Notes under the pieces: model-generated | The model's database searches: none | What the model was told of the DNA's origin: nothing | Seen by the model: the letters and a program-made list of their open reading frames with translations, nothing else | In this document: positions 32,640 to 44,201 of the stretch, piece by piece | How the letters are laid out: each line of letters begins with the position of its first letter | Numbering within the stretch: the stretch's first letter is position 1 | Assembly (NCBI RefSeq): GCF_000485595.1 | Contig: NW_014577231.1 | Location: 588,184 to 644,211, forward strand | Reading direction: 5' to 3' | DNA from: Priapulus caudatus | Lineage: Eukaryota; Priapulida; Priapulimorpha; Priapulimorphida; Priapulidae | Length of the DNA: 56,028 nucleotides | Program-made: the position numbers and the translations under genes

Positions 32640-32772
32640 AAATACATCAACTGTACGTACTCGGCAGGCATCAACAAACCGGTACTTCAAAACCCTTTGC
32701 CTATTAATGGCAAACGACATCCAAGTAAACCCAGGCCCCGTGTACAAGTACCCGTGTGGGGTGTGTCGAAAA
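32640..32772 (+). pseudogene. Non-LTR ORF2 N-terminus with 2A-like motif
   Basis: The frame reads NRYFKTLCLLMANDIQVNPG followed by P, then VYKYPCGVCRKP. Viral and retrotransposon 2A peptides end D-(V/I)-E-x-N-P-G-P after a hydrophobic stretch and make the ribosome skip a peptide bond; non-LTR elements of sea urchin and other animals carry them at this position. Here Glu is replaced by Gln, and the hydrophobic run is short. CGVCRKP is the first zinc-ligand pair of the PHD-like finger that resumes at 34156. Confidence 0.65.
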
Positions 32773-34155
32773 CCAGAGAGACATGATACAAGATTGCGTG
32801 GCACAGCTTTGCTGTTGATCCTAAGCGCTGCGCGGACGCCGGCAGTCGTTCGGGATAGTGCGCAACCGCGAACGCGACCGGATGTTGAAGATGAAGCGCT
32901 GTCCGCCGAGTGAGCACGTGCGCCAATTCGAGGCCGGCGCCGTCTCCACAGCGGTCAGCCGGATGGTCTGTAGTTTTAGAAGATGACAATGATTATATGG
33001 ACGATATTTCTAGAAATGGAGATTATAAAACAATAAAAGAATCGCTCAGTCATGCTCGAGATTAGCCACAAGTTCCATTCTCGCTTAACACTACATTGGC
33101 TACTGTTCCTACGACGTGTAACAGTCGGAGAGCCTGGTCGGTTCAGCCCAGATTAGCTGAATCAAAAAGATTATAATATAATACTTATGAACAAAACAAA
33201 TATAATAGTTATACTAAAATTCACAAACAAAGAAAGGATCGAGGTGATTAACTATGGCACCAAGTAATCAAAAAATTCACCAAATATTCATACCTAGGGG
33301 ATTTAATATAGGAGGTTATAACGCCTATGATTCAGCGAGTCCGAACTGAAAAATGTATTAATTATTACTGAAACTTATCTCATTAACATGCAAATACATC
33401 TATTAATGCGGCAAAAAGAAGCAACAATATGTCGGAAATCCATACTATAGACAGCCACACCGAGTGAACATTAATGCGGGGGGGGGAATACACAATCATC
33501 GTACCGTGTCTCTTCCTACAAATAACAGTCCTGAAACATGGATCTAACATTAACTAAGGGAGCAACAGTAAACATGCCGTTCGCAGGATATCCATAAACT
33601 GACTCCACAGACGATAGGCGCGTGACATCGTAAAACATTGCATCGCTCCCCGCAACGCGACGTTTTTTTCGCCGAAACCTGTTCTACTGAACTGACCGCC
33701 CGCTCGTTGACTTGCGACCAGCGATTGACAAATGCAGAAATTTTTTCTCTCTCGATGCGAAATGCATCGGCCGGCATTTCATGTCATTCGAAAAGTCAAC
33801 GGGCTCTGCAGTTAGCGCGCAGTAGGTACAGGAGTCAGCTCACGTCGTTGACGCCCCATTCATGCCAATCAACAAATAAGGCGGGGCTTATCGTGCCTAT
33901 AGATATGCGAAAATGAAAGAAAAGAACTTAGCACTGTGCGCAAAACAGCGTGTTATATTCGTATTTGTGCCAAACTCTATCGTATGAAACCGTTCTAGCC
34001 TAGCAGAATGCCCTAGTTCCTGAGATCGGCGATTCCGTGTCCGATGGTATTGTACTCACAAATTTTGATCATAAAGGGGCGGCGTGGACTGTGATTGGAA
34101 GACACAAAGTGTCAATCCTCGGCGAGCGCCTCGGGATCATGGCCGCGTTTCGTCC
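32773..34155. other. 1.4-kb insertion in the non-LTR element
   Basis: It separates CGVCRKP from its expected continuation PVKRNQAGILCDG. The content has GC-rich ends and an AT-rich centre (33130-33480). No transposase or clear terminal repeats were recognised, and a CCA at both junctions is the only possible duplication. The target element could also have been rearranged at this place. Confidence 0.55.
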
Positions 34156-37100
34156 AGTGAAGCGAAACCAAGCCGGCATTCTATGTGATGGTACATGTAA
34201 ACTATGGCACCATGCCAAGTGTGTCAAAATAAACAACATTGAGTACAATCTATTATCGACTACTGATTGTGATTGGTATTGTGATCGCTGTACACTACCA
34301 CCGTTCAGTGACTCCTTCTTTGACAATACGACCGACTCGATCTCCGACATAAACGAGGGGTCGATTAGCGATAATGGAACAAACGATGAAGAGAACAGAT
34401 CACGAGACAAGGACATACTATTTCGTGAACTCCGAGAGACGAGAGCGAAACACAACAAGAACGTTATTATGGCGCACATAAACATAAACAGTGTCAGATA
34501 CAAATACATAGCGCTACGTTGTATGATAACCTAGTTGACATTTTGACTATTCAGGAAACCAAGCTGGATGCGTCGTTTCCCAACGCCCAATTTTAGGTAG
34601 ACGGATATAAATTATATATATCTGACAGGACAGGATATGGTGGTCGAATACTTATGTATATTAGATCTGACATTCCATCTCGGCAGAGGACCGAGTTACA
34701 ATCTGAACACTCGGAAGATATTAGTGTAGAAGTAAAGTTAGGCAAAGCTAAATGGCTGGTAAAGTCTGTATATAGACCGCCAAGTGAACGGGGAAATGCT
34801 TATATTTCAGAGTGTTATACAGATTTGGACGAAGCATATATTCACTATGAGAATGTTGTCATTATAGGCGATCTGAACTTTGACCTGTGTGATGCAACAA
34901 AGGGGAAACCCATGTCTGATATATGTGATACATTCGATATGCATAATATTGTAGACAAACCAACATGTTTCAGGACTGTAACCCCTCATTGGTCGACATT
35001 GTGACAAACAGACCAGAGAAGCTGTACTGTACCAAGTCTTTCGACACTAGACTGAGTGATTGGCATCACCTTTTGTATACAGTATTTAGAGGGAATGTAC
35101 AGGGTTTTAAAAAGGAAGAGCTAGTGTACAGAAGTTTCAAAGCAACTGACGAGAAACTTCTAAAACAAGAACTAAGCGAAGTACCATTTCACGTGGCCTA
35201 CGTCTTTGATGACATTGATGACGTATACTGGGCACATGAACTGATGCTTGGTGAAGTCATAGACAAACACATACCATTCAAACAGAAAACTCAGAGAAAA
35301 AGTAAAGCACCATTTATGAATGGCGAACTTCGTAAAGCGATAAATCACAAAAAGGCGCTTTATAGGAACCACCAAAGATGCAAATCAAGGCAGAACTGGG
35401 AAGCATATAGAAAACAGACAAACAAAGTAAACAGGTTGAAGAAGCAAGCAATACTACTATATTTTGCCAAACGATGCGGTGGTGGCACAAAATCGAATGA
35501 TTTCTGGTCCACCATACGCCCTTTTCTCTCTGAGAAGGGGAATACTAAACAGAACCAAATTCACCTGAGACACAACAATGAAACCGTCTCAGACCAAAAC
35601 GAGGTATGCAATCTTTTTAATGAGTACTTCGTTAATGTTGCCTCGAAAATTGGAGAAAACTGTAAATGTACGGTAGACACAGAACATCCAAGTATAAAGG
35701 CTATTCGGAAAAATATACCACCTCCTGACACCCCGTTCAACTTCCAGGAAATTTTTGAACGGGATGTCAGAAAATATCTTGACAAAATAGGCAAGAAAAA
35801 AGCAACGGGGATTGACAAAGTATCACCAAAGATAATTAATATGGTCAAGCTAGGATGAAGTAATTTCCCCAATAACAAGAATTTTAAACCTAACACTAAA
35901 ACGGGGAGCATTTCCTGATAGACTGAAGTTGGCAAGGGTCACTACGTTATACAAAAAAAAGACCCGCTAGATAGACAATACTATCGTCCGGTGAGTGTTC
36001 TACCAGCGATATCCAAAATTTTTGAAAGGGCCATATCTGAGCAGATGGCTGTATTTTTTAAAGACATTTTCAATCCAATGCTGTCTGCTTTTCGACCTGG
36101 GTATAGTTGTCAATCAACTCTGTTGGCTCTCACCGAGGAGTGGCGGGCAGCATTGGATAGAAATGATTATGTAGCTGCTATTTTAATGGATTTATCGAAA
36201 GCGTTCGACTGTCTACCGCACGATCTGATCCTGGAAAAACTCAAAGCTTACGGTTTATCGGAAGGTGCTGTAAGACTAATGGGAAGCTATCTCTCAAACC
36301 GTGAGCAATGTGTGCAGCTCGGAAGCAGTACGAGTACTTTTCTAAATATCATAAAGGGCGTACCACAGGGTTCGATTTTGGGACCCATAATTTTTAATAT
36401 TTTTATAAATAATATATTCTATTTTGTAAACAAAACACGCCTCATTAATTATGCCGATGACAACACCCTTTCATATTGCCATCCAGAGTTCGAGCAGCTA
36501 AAACAAACTCTCGAAGCTGAAAGCGTGTCACTAGTCGAATGGTTCTCCGACAACCAGATGGAAGCAAATCCAGAGAAATTCCAAGCTCTAGTGTCGGGAA
36601 ACGGACATTTACGAAAAGAAACCAGTATTTTATGTAGCCAACAATAGTATACCGTGTGAGGAATCTGTCATTTTACTAGGAGTGGAAATTAGTGGAGTTG
36701 GATTATTTACTAAATTTTGACAAACATGTTGGTGAAATGTGCAAAAAGGCCTCACAGCAAATTAATGTTCTGAAGCGTATAGGGAAGTTTTTAACATTAG
36801 AAGGACGGAAGGCTGTGTATCATGCTTTTATCATGTCAAATTTAAATTTTTGTCCGTTGACATGGCACTTTTGTAAAAAAAGCAAACACAGACAAGCTGG
36901 AAAGACTCCATTGTAGGGCATTGAAATTTGTATACCAGGAACATGACAGCTCATATGAGGAGCTTTTACATAAAAATAAAACATGTTCCCTGCACCTTGG
37001 GCGTCTTCAAAACATTGCCACAGAGACTTTTAAACTTATTCACGGACAGTGCCCAGTTTATTTAAACGATTTTATCCACATGCGGAAATCTGCGTACTCC

Positions 37101-37295
37101 TTTAAATACAAAAATGTCTTAACCACACCAAATACCAGAACTGTGACATATGGCACAAATAGCTTTAGAACATAGGCTGCAAAGGTGTGGAACAGTCTGC
37201 CAGAAAATGCCAGACAGACTGTATGTTTTAACGAGTTTAAAATGTTTATCAAAACATGGAATGGTTTTGCATGCAAATGTGCAATGTGCAAATGA
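34156..37295 (+). pseudogene. Non-LTR PHD finger, APE endonuclease and reverse transcriptase
   Basis: PHD-like finger: ILCDGTCKLWHHAKC...DWYCDRC. Endonuclease: AHININSVRYK, LTIQETKLDASF (catalytic Glu), KSVYRPPS (Tyr), VVIIGDLNFDL (Asp/Asn) and, after a frameshift near 34990, RLSDWHHLLYTVF (the final Asp-His box). RT: KATGIDKVSPKIINM, then a frameshift near 35858, YYRPVSVLPAISKIFERAI, ILMDLSKAFDCLPHDLI (catalytic Asp), GVPQGSILGPIIFNIFIN and NYADDNTL (YADD catalytic pair). The C-terminal thumb and Cys-rich end (LNFCPLTWHFC, AAKVWNSLPENAR) follow to a stop near 37295. About six frame breaks and stops; every catalytic residue can still be seen, so decay is recent. It fits the CR1/L2/Crack range of the Jockey superfamily. 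Confidence 0.9.
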
Positions 37296-37571
37296 TCTTT
37301 TAATCTGCAGTATGCTTTTAGTAAATTTTTGCAGATATCAACGATCTGTAACTGTTGCTATAAATTGTAAATATCCATGTATTATACCTAAAATTTATTC
37401 ATGTACTCGAATGGCTGTATAGTATGCATGTTTTAAAATTGTTATGTACTGTTTTATTTATTGGTCTACCTATGTTAGTTGGTCGGTCTTAAAAGCTCAT
37501 CAGGGCTTATGTTTTCTCGTTGTAAACATACCGCGACTATGAATAAAGATTACTTGACTTGACTTGACTTG

Positions 37572-37910
37572 TACTCACCAGTGAATTTTACACCGGTATA
37601 ATACACTGGTGACCAGTTCCACAGTATAGACTAAATTTTAGTGTGAAAACAATTGTTTTCTAATCCTTTCTAAGAATTTTCTAAACTAGAAGAAAACACT
37701 CGGGAAGTGCGAATCCTCTCTACACGCGATCACTACACCTGTGATATTTTATAGGCTGAGGTTACTACTTCTAATGGATGACGTTGACCTTGGTAAAATA
37801 TCACTTAAAATGAATACTTGTTAAAGCGCTGTGGCGTGAGACGTAATCATCCCCCAGTTCACACATTGTGCGGATGCTATTCTACTGTACAGCGCAGTGA
37901 AATAAATCGA
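37572..37910. other. Tektin intron, no gene seen
   Basis: A 9-bp inverted repeat TCACCAGTG...CACTGGTGA (37574-37611) directly follows the retrotransposon tail. Otherwise nothing is recognised. Confidence 0.4.
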
Positions 37911-38095
37911 TATCCTGCGGACGAAGTGTAGCTCTATAGAGATCAGTGTTCGAAATATACGTTTAAGTTAAATGACCCTATGACCCTCACTCAGAATAAA
38001 TAAGGTTCTACCGCTCCATAAGATGCACCTGTGGATCAAACTTAAAGTTTTTACCGGTTGCAAAGATATCGAGTGAACAGACACACACGCACGCA

Positions 38096-38147
<52 letters not shown>

Positions 38148-38200
38148 AACAACAAACAAGCCAAAAACAATACCCTCCGCTACACTTCGTGTGGAGGATA
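37911..38200. mobile_element. TIR element with CACG/CA microsatellite core
   Basis: The ends TATCCTGCGGACGAAGTGTA and, read inward from the right, TATCCTCCACACGAAGTGTA form an imperfect TIR. The core is a CACG then CA microsatellite (38080-38142). Confidence 0.6.
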
Positions 38201-38276
38201 AAAATAGGGTCATATCTCTCCTCGTGTAATTGCCCATATACATCATATATTTAATTCGTGATTATTATTATTTCAG

Positions 38277-38347
38277 GAAGTAGAAATGATTAACAATGTC
38301 CAGGATCTTTTGAATAACACTATTCAGGAAACCAACATTCAAATAAG
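38277..38347 (+). CDS. Tektin-4-like exon (71 bp)
   Basis: Bounded by TTATTATTTCAG and a GTTAGT donor. Encodes EVEMINNVQDLLNNTIQETN then IQI and two bases of Arg. It enters in phase 0 and leaves in phase 2, fitting the exons on both sides 23.4 kb upstream and 4.5 kb downstream. Tektins have a matching 'EVELIxNxQxLL' helix here. Confidence 0.9.
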
Positions 38348-39344
38348 GTTAGTTCTGATTTGTTAAATATACTTATTAATGCTAGAATGTCTTAATTGTA
38401 GTTATTGTCACAAATTTACAGTCATTTCATGATGATCAACATTGAAGAATGTAAATGAATGGTAACTTAATTGACCTGCCTCTAAGTGAGGTAACCACGC
38501 CGCCCTTGGATATTGTTTCTGTGTTGGCTAAATGTAGGATATGCTATCTATAACCCAATCAAGTTAATAACCTTACTGCCAATTTTATTTTAGTTCGTCT
38601 AATTTCACTGCTGGTCAGTAATAAAACCTCTATTGTAAATGATCTGCATTTATTAGCAATTGTTGACAGTGCGAATTGCAACAGCTGAAGTGGGGGTTGA
38701 CATTTCTGCACATATTTGCACGCATGTTGGCCCGTATGCATGCTTGTCTCATCACTCATGTTAGAACATAGCAAACACACATTTCTTTACAAAACTTGCT
38801 ATATTAATGTCATGTGGCACAACATGTAAACTCAGACAGAATCTTTAGTTTGGTTGTTTTAAACAACATTAAGATGTCTGGTATGTAAGATAACGTGCAG
38901 TGATATTGGTCTAAGTAATATGAATTGGGTGGTGAAGTTATACATATTGTAGTCGCTGGACTAGTGGTGCCCCCGGACGGCCCGTCCTTTCACCGCAGGT
39001 GTCAGTTCAAATTTGCAGCGGCACGCTCCCCCTATTGGCCATTAAATACAAAACAGGGAATTACATTATGGGAATTCACTGGGAATTCGCTTAGTCTGAA
39101 TTCGTGGGCAACAGTGACTGACTTGACACAGCGTTTGCTGCGTAAGCATGTGGTGCATACGAACATCGTTGAAAATTGTTGGCATCTGGAAGCGCACGAA
39201 AAACTATAATAAACCTGAAATAACCCTAATTACCTCAATGACTACGCCTACGCGCATGCCACTCACGCGATGTTTACTCGGTGACGATGCCCTCGCAAAT
39301 CCCATTGGTTGATACAAATCACGTGCCTCAAACTCCTCAATGAC
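38348..39344. other. Tektin intron, no gene seen
   Basis: Ordinary intron sequence. Short open frames only. Confidence 0.4.
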
Positions 39345-39505
39345 GCCCAGTGTATCAAGGCACATCCATAACACAAAACCCCAATGCCTCGATAGCTGAA
39401 CGCATAGAGCAGAGACGACACTGCTGAAATGTCGTTGGATCGAATCCCGTCTGTTTTTTAATTATTTTCTTGTTTTCTGTATTTTTCTGTTTATCCATAT
39501 TACGG
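39345..39505 (+). mobile_element. tRNA-derived SINE, copy 1
   Basis: A-box-like TAGCTGAACGC (39393) and B box GGATCGAATCC (39437) at tRNA spacing. They are preceded by GGCACATCCATAACACA and followed by a T-rich tail CTGTTTTTTAATTATTTTC...TTTATCCAT. The same head-and-tail order occurs at 45985-46140. Confidence 0.6.
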
Positions 39506-39534
39506 TTGTAGCAAGCAGATGCGTGATATTGTTC

Positions 39535-39935
39535 GATACAAGCGCACGCACGCACGTGTACGTACGCACGCACGCACGCACGCACGTGTACGTGCACACA
39601 CACACTCATGCACGCACGCACGCACGTCTACGTGCACATGCATGCACGCACGCACGCACGTGTACCTACACACACACGAACGTACGCACGCACACATGCA
39701 CACACGTGTACCTGCACACGCACGCACGCACGCACAAACGTGTACCTTCACACGCGCGCACGCACAGCACGTGTACGTGCACACACGCGACGCACGCACG
39801 CATGCACGCACGTGTAAGTTCACACCGCACGCACGCACGCCACATGTACGTACGCACGTGTACGTGCACACGCACGCACACACTCATGCACGCACGTGTA
39901 CGTGCGCACGCACGTATACATGCACATGCACACGC

Positions 39936-39968
<33 letters not shown>

Positions 39969-40050
39969 CGTGTACGTGCACACACACGGACGCACGCACG
40001 CACGTGTACGTGCACACACACGGACGCACGCACGCACGTGTACGCGCACA
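39535..40050. repeat. CACG minisatellite with GTGTACGTGCAC inserts
   Basis: About 515 bp of ACGCACGC units punctuated by CGTGTACGTGCACACAC-type words every 30-60 bp. Long open frames on both strands are artefacts of the repeat. Confidence 0.95.
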
Positions 40051-40627
40051 CTCATGGGATTTGGAGCTATACAGGCACAGCTGTAATATTTTGCCGTTTC
40101 GCGTGATTGACGGAGCAGTTCTTCAGTGATTTCATGCAATAGCGATGTTCATGTGTAGCGAATTCGACCCGCTGTACAACATACACTATAGCTAACATGC
40201 GTCAGCATTACTTCAACCTTGAGGACGTACGGCTTCGTAGCCACGTGGGCTAGCAGCGGATTGGAAAGGAAAGCCTTTCTGCACCACTTGACCTATAGTT
40301 TAATTGGACTGGACACCTGCAGGTCACACGTGGGGTCACATGACTGTAACCACGTGGTGTCCCACGGCTGTATATAAGCTGCGGCGTCCAGCTCCAAAGC
40401 AACACAGCTCAGTCAGGGAAGCTCGCACCCTCCCACTGCTCTCTAGCTGCTGCGGCTGTCCGCCCTGCTAGCTGACCATGTAGGGTGTAGCGGAGCTCGG
40501 TCAGAAGTCTACGCAAGGATACACAGCTCAGGACGATGATCACGCCGCTTGCTGCCCCCTTCCTGACGCAAAGGATACACAGCGCGGAGCCAGCTCGGCT
40601 CAGTCAGGGAAGCTCGCACCCTCTCAC
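40051..40627. other. Intron sequence with TATA-like region and 190-bp spaced direct repeat
   Basis: TATATAAG occurs at 40373-40380 ahead of a GC-rich stretch. CTCAGTCAGGGAAGCTCGCA plus its flank occurs at about 40409 and 40599. Resembles solo-LTR or promoter-bearing repeat sequence; ends not defined. Confidence 0.35.
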
Positions 40628-40728
40628 TGCTCGCGCACGCACGCACGTGTAAGTTCGCACGCACGCATGCACGCACGTGTACGTCCGCACGCACGCACGC
40701 ACGCACGCAGCACGCACGTGTACGTGCA
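40628..40728. repeat. CACG minisatellite, second array
   Basis: Same GCACGCACGCACGTGTACGT units as the array at 39535. Confidence 0.9.
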
Positions 40729-42863
40729 CTACATAAACAGCGCTTTCTATCAGAACATGTGGTCATTCATCTGTAAATGTCAAGCAGCACGCTTTGCTTC
40801 TGCAACCACAACACATAACAAATACACGTGACCTGATCTATGACGTCACGTGAAACATCGCTATTAGGCCTGCGCGATGGTGTGTGCATATGTTTGCTAG
40901 TGAATTAGACCCGCTAAAATTCGAGACTGTTCGCTGGCAGCAATTGATCAGTGCTGCCGGCCTTTCGATTTGGCGCACGGATCAAAAGCTGCCAGCGCGT
41001 GATACTTTCGTAGGACGTTCCCGCGTTTGCGTGCGCCTTGCCGCGGAACTGCGCGCAAGATTCGCGCTTAGCGGGCAGGATCAACACCTCTCAGGCGACG
41101 CTTCTCTGGTATCCGGTCTCTCATCTGGATAAGTTCTGCTGCCAGACAACTGTGCGCTATAGCTGTGTGCTATGTGCGCCGTGAAATGGGTGCACAATTG
41201 TAGTGTAATTGTGTGTAAGAACAGGAATAAAATTAGAATAGAGGGATGTAGTTCACAACTGCCACTTCACCGTATATTATTTACTCACTAAAAGCACGTA
41301 CAAATCACACAGGGTAAAAATAAAGGTTGCGCGCTACACAGTAAATTTAGAAACAGACGAGAGTGAGAGCGAGAGCCTCGTGTCTCTCGTGTGGGCTGTT
41401 TTATACCCCCTCTTGCAAGATGAGCCGCGATGCCACTACCAAATATGCTTCTACCAATCACTGCTGGCTACAGGGAAGGCATAGGGTCCGTTGTTAGCGC
41501 CTATGGACAGTTCTATGGTGATAACGGAATGAATGGCCATTGGCGAGTCGGGGTGGAGATACTTTACGCCCCGTCGGCCACGTGGATGGCTGACGGGGTA
41601 TGACGTAGGGCTGATGGCACATTGCGGCAATTTAATAATAGAGGCGTTATAGAGATAGCTTTAGATGTGTAATGTGTGGGGTTAAGATGCTACGGCACGA
41701 AAGTCGACCAGCGCTAATGGGCAGTAATGTACGTGGTTATAGTGTCCAGTTTGCAATAAAGCTATAGCGCAAACTACATGTGGCTAGTGTGCAGCGCGAA
41801 ACTAAACCGTGTGAAAACCAACGGTGTGTGTGCAGTTGCACCCCGGTTGTCTATTAGCAGCTGTTTGTGTGTCCAGCAGTCCGGAGATAGATCGTTGCTT
41901 CTAGCCAGCTGGTATGGTGTAAAATTAGCAATATACTTCTACATAACACAAGGCATCTGTTATTGTAGGCTGACCAGGTTCCACGACTATTTCGCATCAT
42001 ACGAGCCTGACACCCTTCGATACGAAAAACCTTGTAGCTTGAAAAAAAAATTCAGAATTCAGAATTTCACAATTAGGACAATCATATTACCAGCTTTGGC
42101 CTAACTTGTTACATGTTGCAATTGTATTCTCACAAATGGCGCACTTCTTAACTGGTATTTGCCTCTGTATTCATGTTATAATCAGACAATTTGGAAAACA
42201 GTTACATACAAATACATTTTGAACGTTAAGAAACTATAGTTTCATTACTGTGCAGTGACTATACTGTAATGATATCTTACTTGTCTGGCGATGGTGCAGG
42301 AAAATTGTGCAGCATTGAAACGGTAATGGCCTTGTTCGAATTTCTCCCTAATATAATCTCAAAAGTGCTTGCTTAGACGTAAATACATACTTGGTATAGC
42401 GCGCATATGGTTAATAATGATGTGGAAGTACAACGAAGCAGTAAGAGCCATCAGAAGTTGGGTATTGGTACGTTTAGCTATGTACGTACAGCACATTGTT
42501 AGCTACAAGGTTTGGTCGCTATACATCTGCTTGTGATGTTCTTGCCGTTAGTAAAAAATAAGATGGTAACTTGTGGCTACAGTTAATTGAGAATTTTCCA
42601 CCAGGGATTAGTTCATTTAGTTGTCCATTGTCTATTTTTAAGCTAGGCCTACGTGTGCCTACGTGTTATTTATGCATAGATGTTAAATTGTTGACTTTGT
42701 GCCACCTCTTTACTATCCAGAATTTAAATGCTGATTGGCTAGACCTGCCCGTCAATCATTTCAGGCAGATAAGTTAATTAAATATCTCATCGTTATTCTC
42801 ACGAGGCATTGTGGCATATCAAACGAAATATTAATTATGAAAAAATTGTGGATTTTTTTGCAG
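40729..42863. other. Tektin intron, no gene seen; possible solo LTR on minus strand
   Basis: On the minus strand GGTATAAAACAGCCC near 41398-41412 looks like an LTR core promoter, with AATAAA-like and CTTTATTTTTACC words further along toward 41220. Its ends and target duplication were not resolved. The rest is ordinary AT-rich intron. Confidence 0.35.
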
Positions 42864-43007
42864 AAATAATCGTAGTGCTAAACAGAAGTTGGAAATGGAC
42901 TGGAGCGATAAGTCTGAGGCTCTGAAAATAGATGTTGAGTCGGGAGCACTGTCGAATAGCAGCACACAGGCACGCTTCAAACCAGGAGCAACGGCTTTTC
43001 AAAACAT
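42864..43007 (+). CDS. Tektin-4-like exon (144 bp)
   Basis: After GGATTTTTTTGCAG the exon completes the split Arg codon and reads NNRSAKQKLEMDWSDKSEAL then KIDVESGALSNSSTQARFKP. MDWSDKxEAxxID is a strongly conserved tektin segment. It leaves in phase 2 at a GTTCGT donor; the split codon becomes Met with the next exon's first G. Confidence 0.9.
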
Positions 43008-43313
43008 GTTCGTGTTGTCCTTTAGAAGCCATTTGGTTTTTTTCCCACATGCTAGAAGTGTCTGCACATGTGCAACGTTTGTATTGCATTGTAGTGGTTT
43101 TCAAGGATTGTATTTTGCTAACAAAGAAATTCTAGCTAATTACATAGTGATGTATGTAATACCTAGAAGAGCTCAGAGTAATATAAGCATAGAATAGAGA
43201 TGTGTGAGAGAGCAATTCATATATGTGCGTGCACTGTAATAGCAGTATGGTGAGTCTGTACACCTAGTTGCATTCAGCACAAGTGTCTTTACCTTGCAAC
43301 TGTCTCCATGCAG
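43008..43313. other. Tektin intron
   Basis: 306-bp intron with a TCTCCATGCAG acceptor. No other feature. Confidence 0.7.
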
Positions 43314-43536
43314 GCAGTCAGAGCCAGAAACGTGGAGCAGCTTCTCTCGTGACAATGTTGCCCACGCAGAACAGGAGCGACAGGCCTCTCGCCGCCTGCG
43401 CGATGTGATTGAAAACGTGCTCCGCGATATCACCCGGGACTTACTTAATCAGGCGGATCATGTCGGTGTTGTATTTAGAGAACGCATCAATGAGGTTCAC
43501 ACCAGTATCGTCGAACTAACTAATCAACTGCAGCAG
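43314..43536 (+). CDS. Tektin-4-like exon (223 bp)
   Basis: Encodes QSEPETWSSFSRDNVAHAEQ, ERQASRRLRDVIENVLRDI and TRDLLNQADHVGVVFRERIN, ending LQQ at a GTATGT donor, phase 0. The 'PETWxxFSxDNxxxAExER' stretch marks the second half of the tektin rod. An in-frame ATG at 43294 lies in the intron and is not the start. Confidence 0.92.
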
Positions 43537-43557
43537 GTATGTTGCTATATGTGTAAC

Positions 43558-43963
43558 TAGTGATGTCACGATCATCGATTATACTCGATCATCGGTTGAA
43601 CAGTGGCTCGAACCAAGCGCTTAGTGATGTCACGATCATCGATTATACTCGATCATCGGTTGAACAGTGGCTCGAACCAAGCGCTTGGTTATGAAAATCC
43701 ATAATCGATTTAATCGGAATAATAAAAAAAAAAAACTTTGAAAAGTGATGAGAATCAGTACATGTATTATACACACAGTAGTAAACAGTGCAAAACAAGC
43801 AGTAAACAGGGCTAAACAAGCACATACATGCACACACGTACATGCACACGACGTTACGCACACGCAGGCATTCAACACCCCGAGTAACCGATTGTAACCG
43901 ATCATCGGTTACTTGGGTCCAACCGATGATCGATTACGAAATTACAACCGATTGACAACACTA
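43558..43963. mobile_element. hAT-type MITE with duplicated left end
   Basis: A perfect 8-bp target duplication TGTGTAAC (43550-43557, 43964-43971) and ends TAGTGATGTCACGATCATCG and (inward from the right) TAGTGTTGTCAATCGGTTG. The first 64 bp are repeated immediately (43558-43621, 43622-43685), exact to the eye. It lies 21 bp after a tektin exon. Non-coding. Confidence 0.9.
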
Positions 43964-44201
43964 TGTGTAACTATAAATTTAGTAAAACCGTGAATATATT
44001 CATTATATGCCCCATTATACACGTGCTGAAATAGACAGTAGTGAAAACACTGTGGGAACTACATAGATTGTATGCCATCAAGACAATGACACAAGCCATA
44101 GTAATGTAAGTAGTGGTAAAGATGGATTCTAAGTGATTGAATCAATAAAGCCCCAATAAGGGGAGTGCATTGAGCATCCAGATGCAACAACAACTTTCCA
44201 G

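Larger units (their letters stand above)
32640..37571 (+). mobile_element. CR1/L2-group non-LTR retrotransposon with an internal 1.4-kb insertion
   Basis: A 2A-like N-terminal segment, a PHD-like finger, an APE-type endonuclease and a reverse transcriptase are in order on the plus strand. It ends with AATAAA (37542) and a short tandem 3' tail ACTTGACTTGACTTG (to 37571), as in CR1/L2/Rex-type elements whose tails are short repeats and not poly(A). It is interrupted at about 32773-34155 and has several frameshifts. It lies in sense orientation in the tektin intron. Confidence 0.85.

Noticed and set aside
23385-40050. CRISPR-like spaced repeats
   Set aside because: The spaced repeats are degenerate micro- and minisatellites in a eukaryotic genome, with no constant repeat and unique spacer pattern and no cas genes.
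39519-40106. Long open frames on both strands rich in His/Arg/Thr or Cys/Val/Arg
   Set aside because: Created by the CACG minisatellite; all six frames are open because the repeat lacks stop codons.
42889-43197. Coding sequence continuing past 43007 to 43197
   Set aside because: The tektin match stops at 43007 and the next exon completes the codon in phase; the rest is intron.
43294-43560. Independent short gene starting at the ATG-like codon 43294
   Set aside because: The reading starts in intron sequence; a CAG acceptor at 43311-43313 and the tektin frame explain the coding part.
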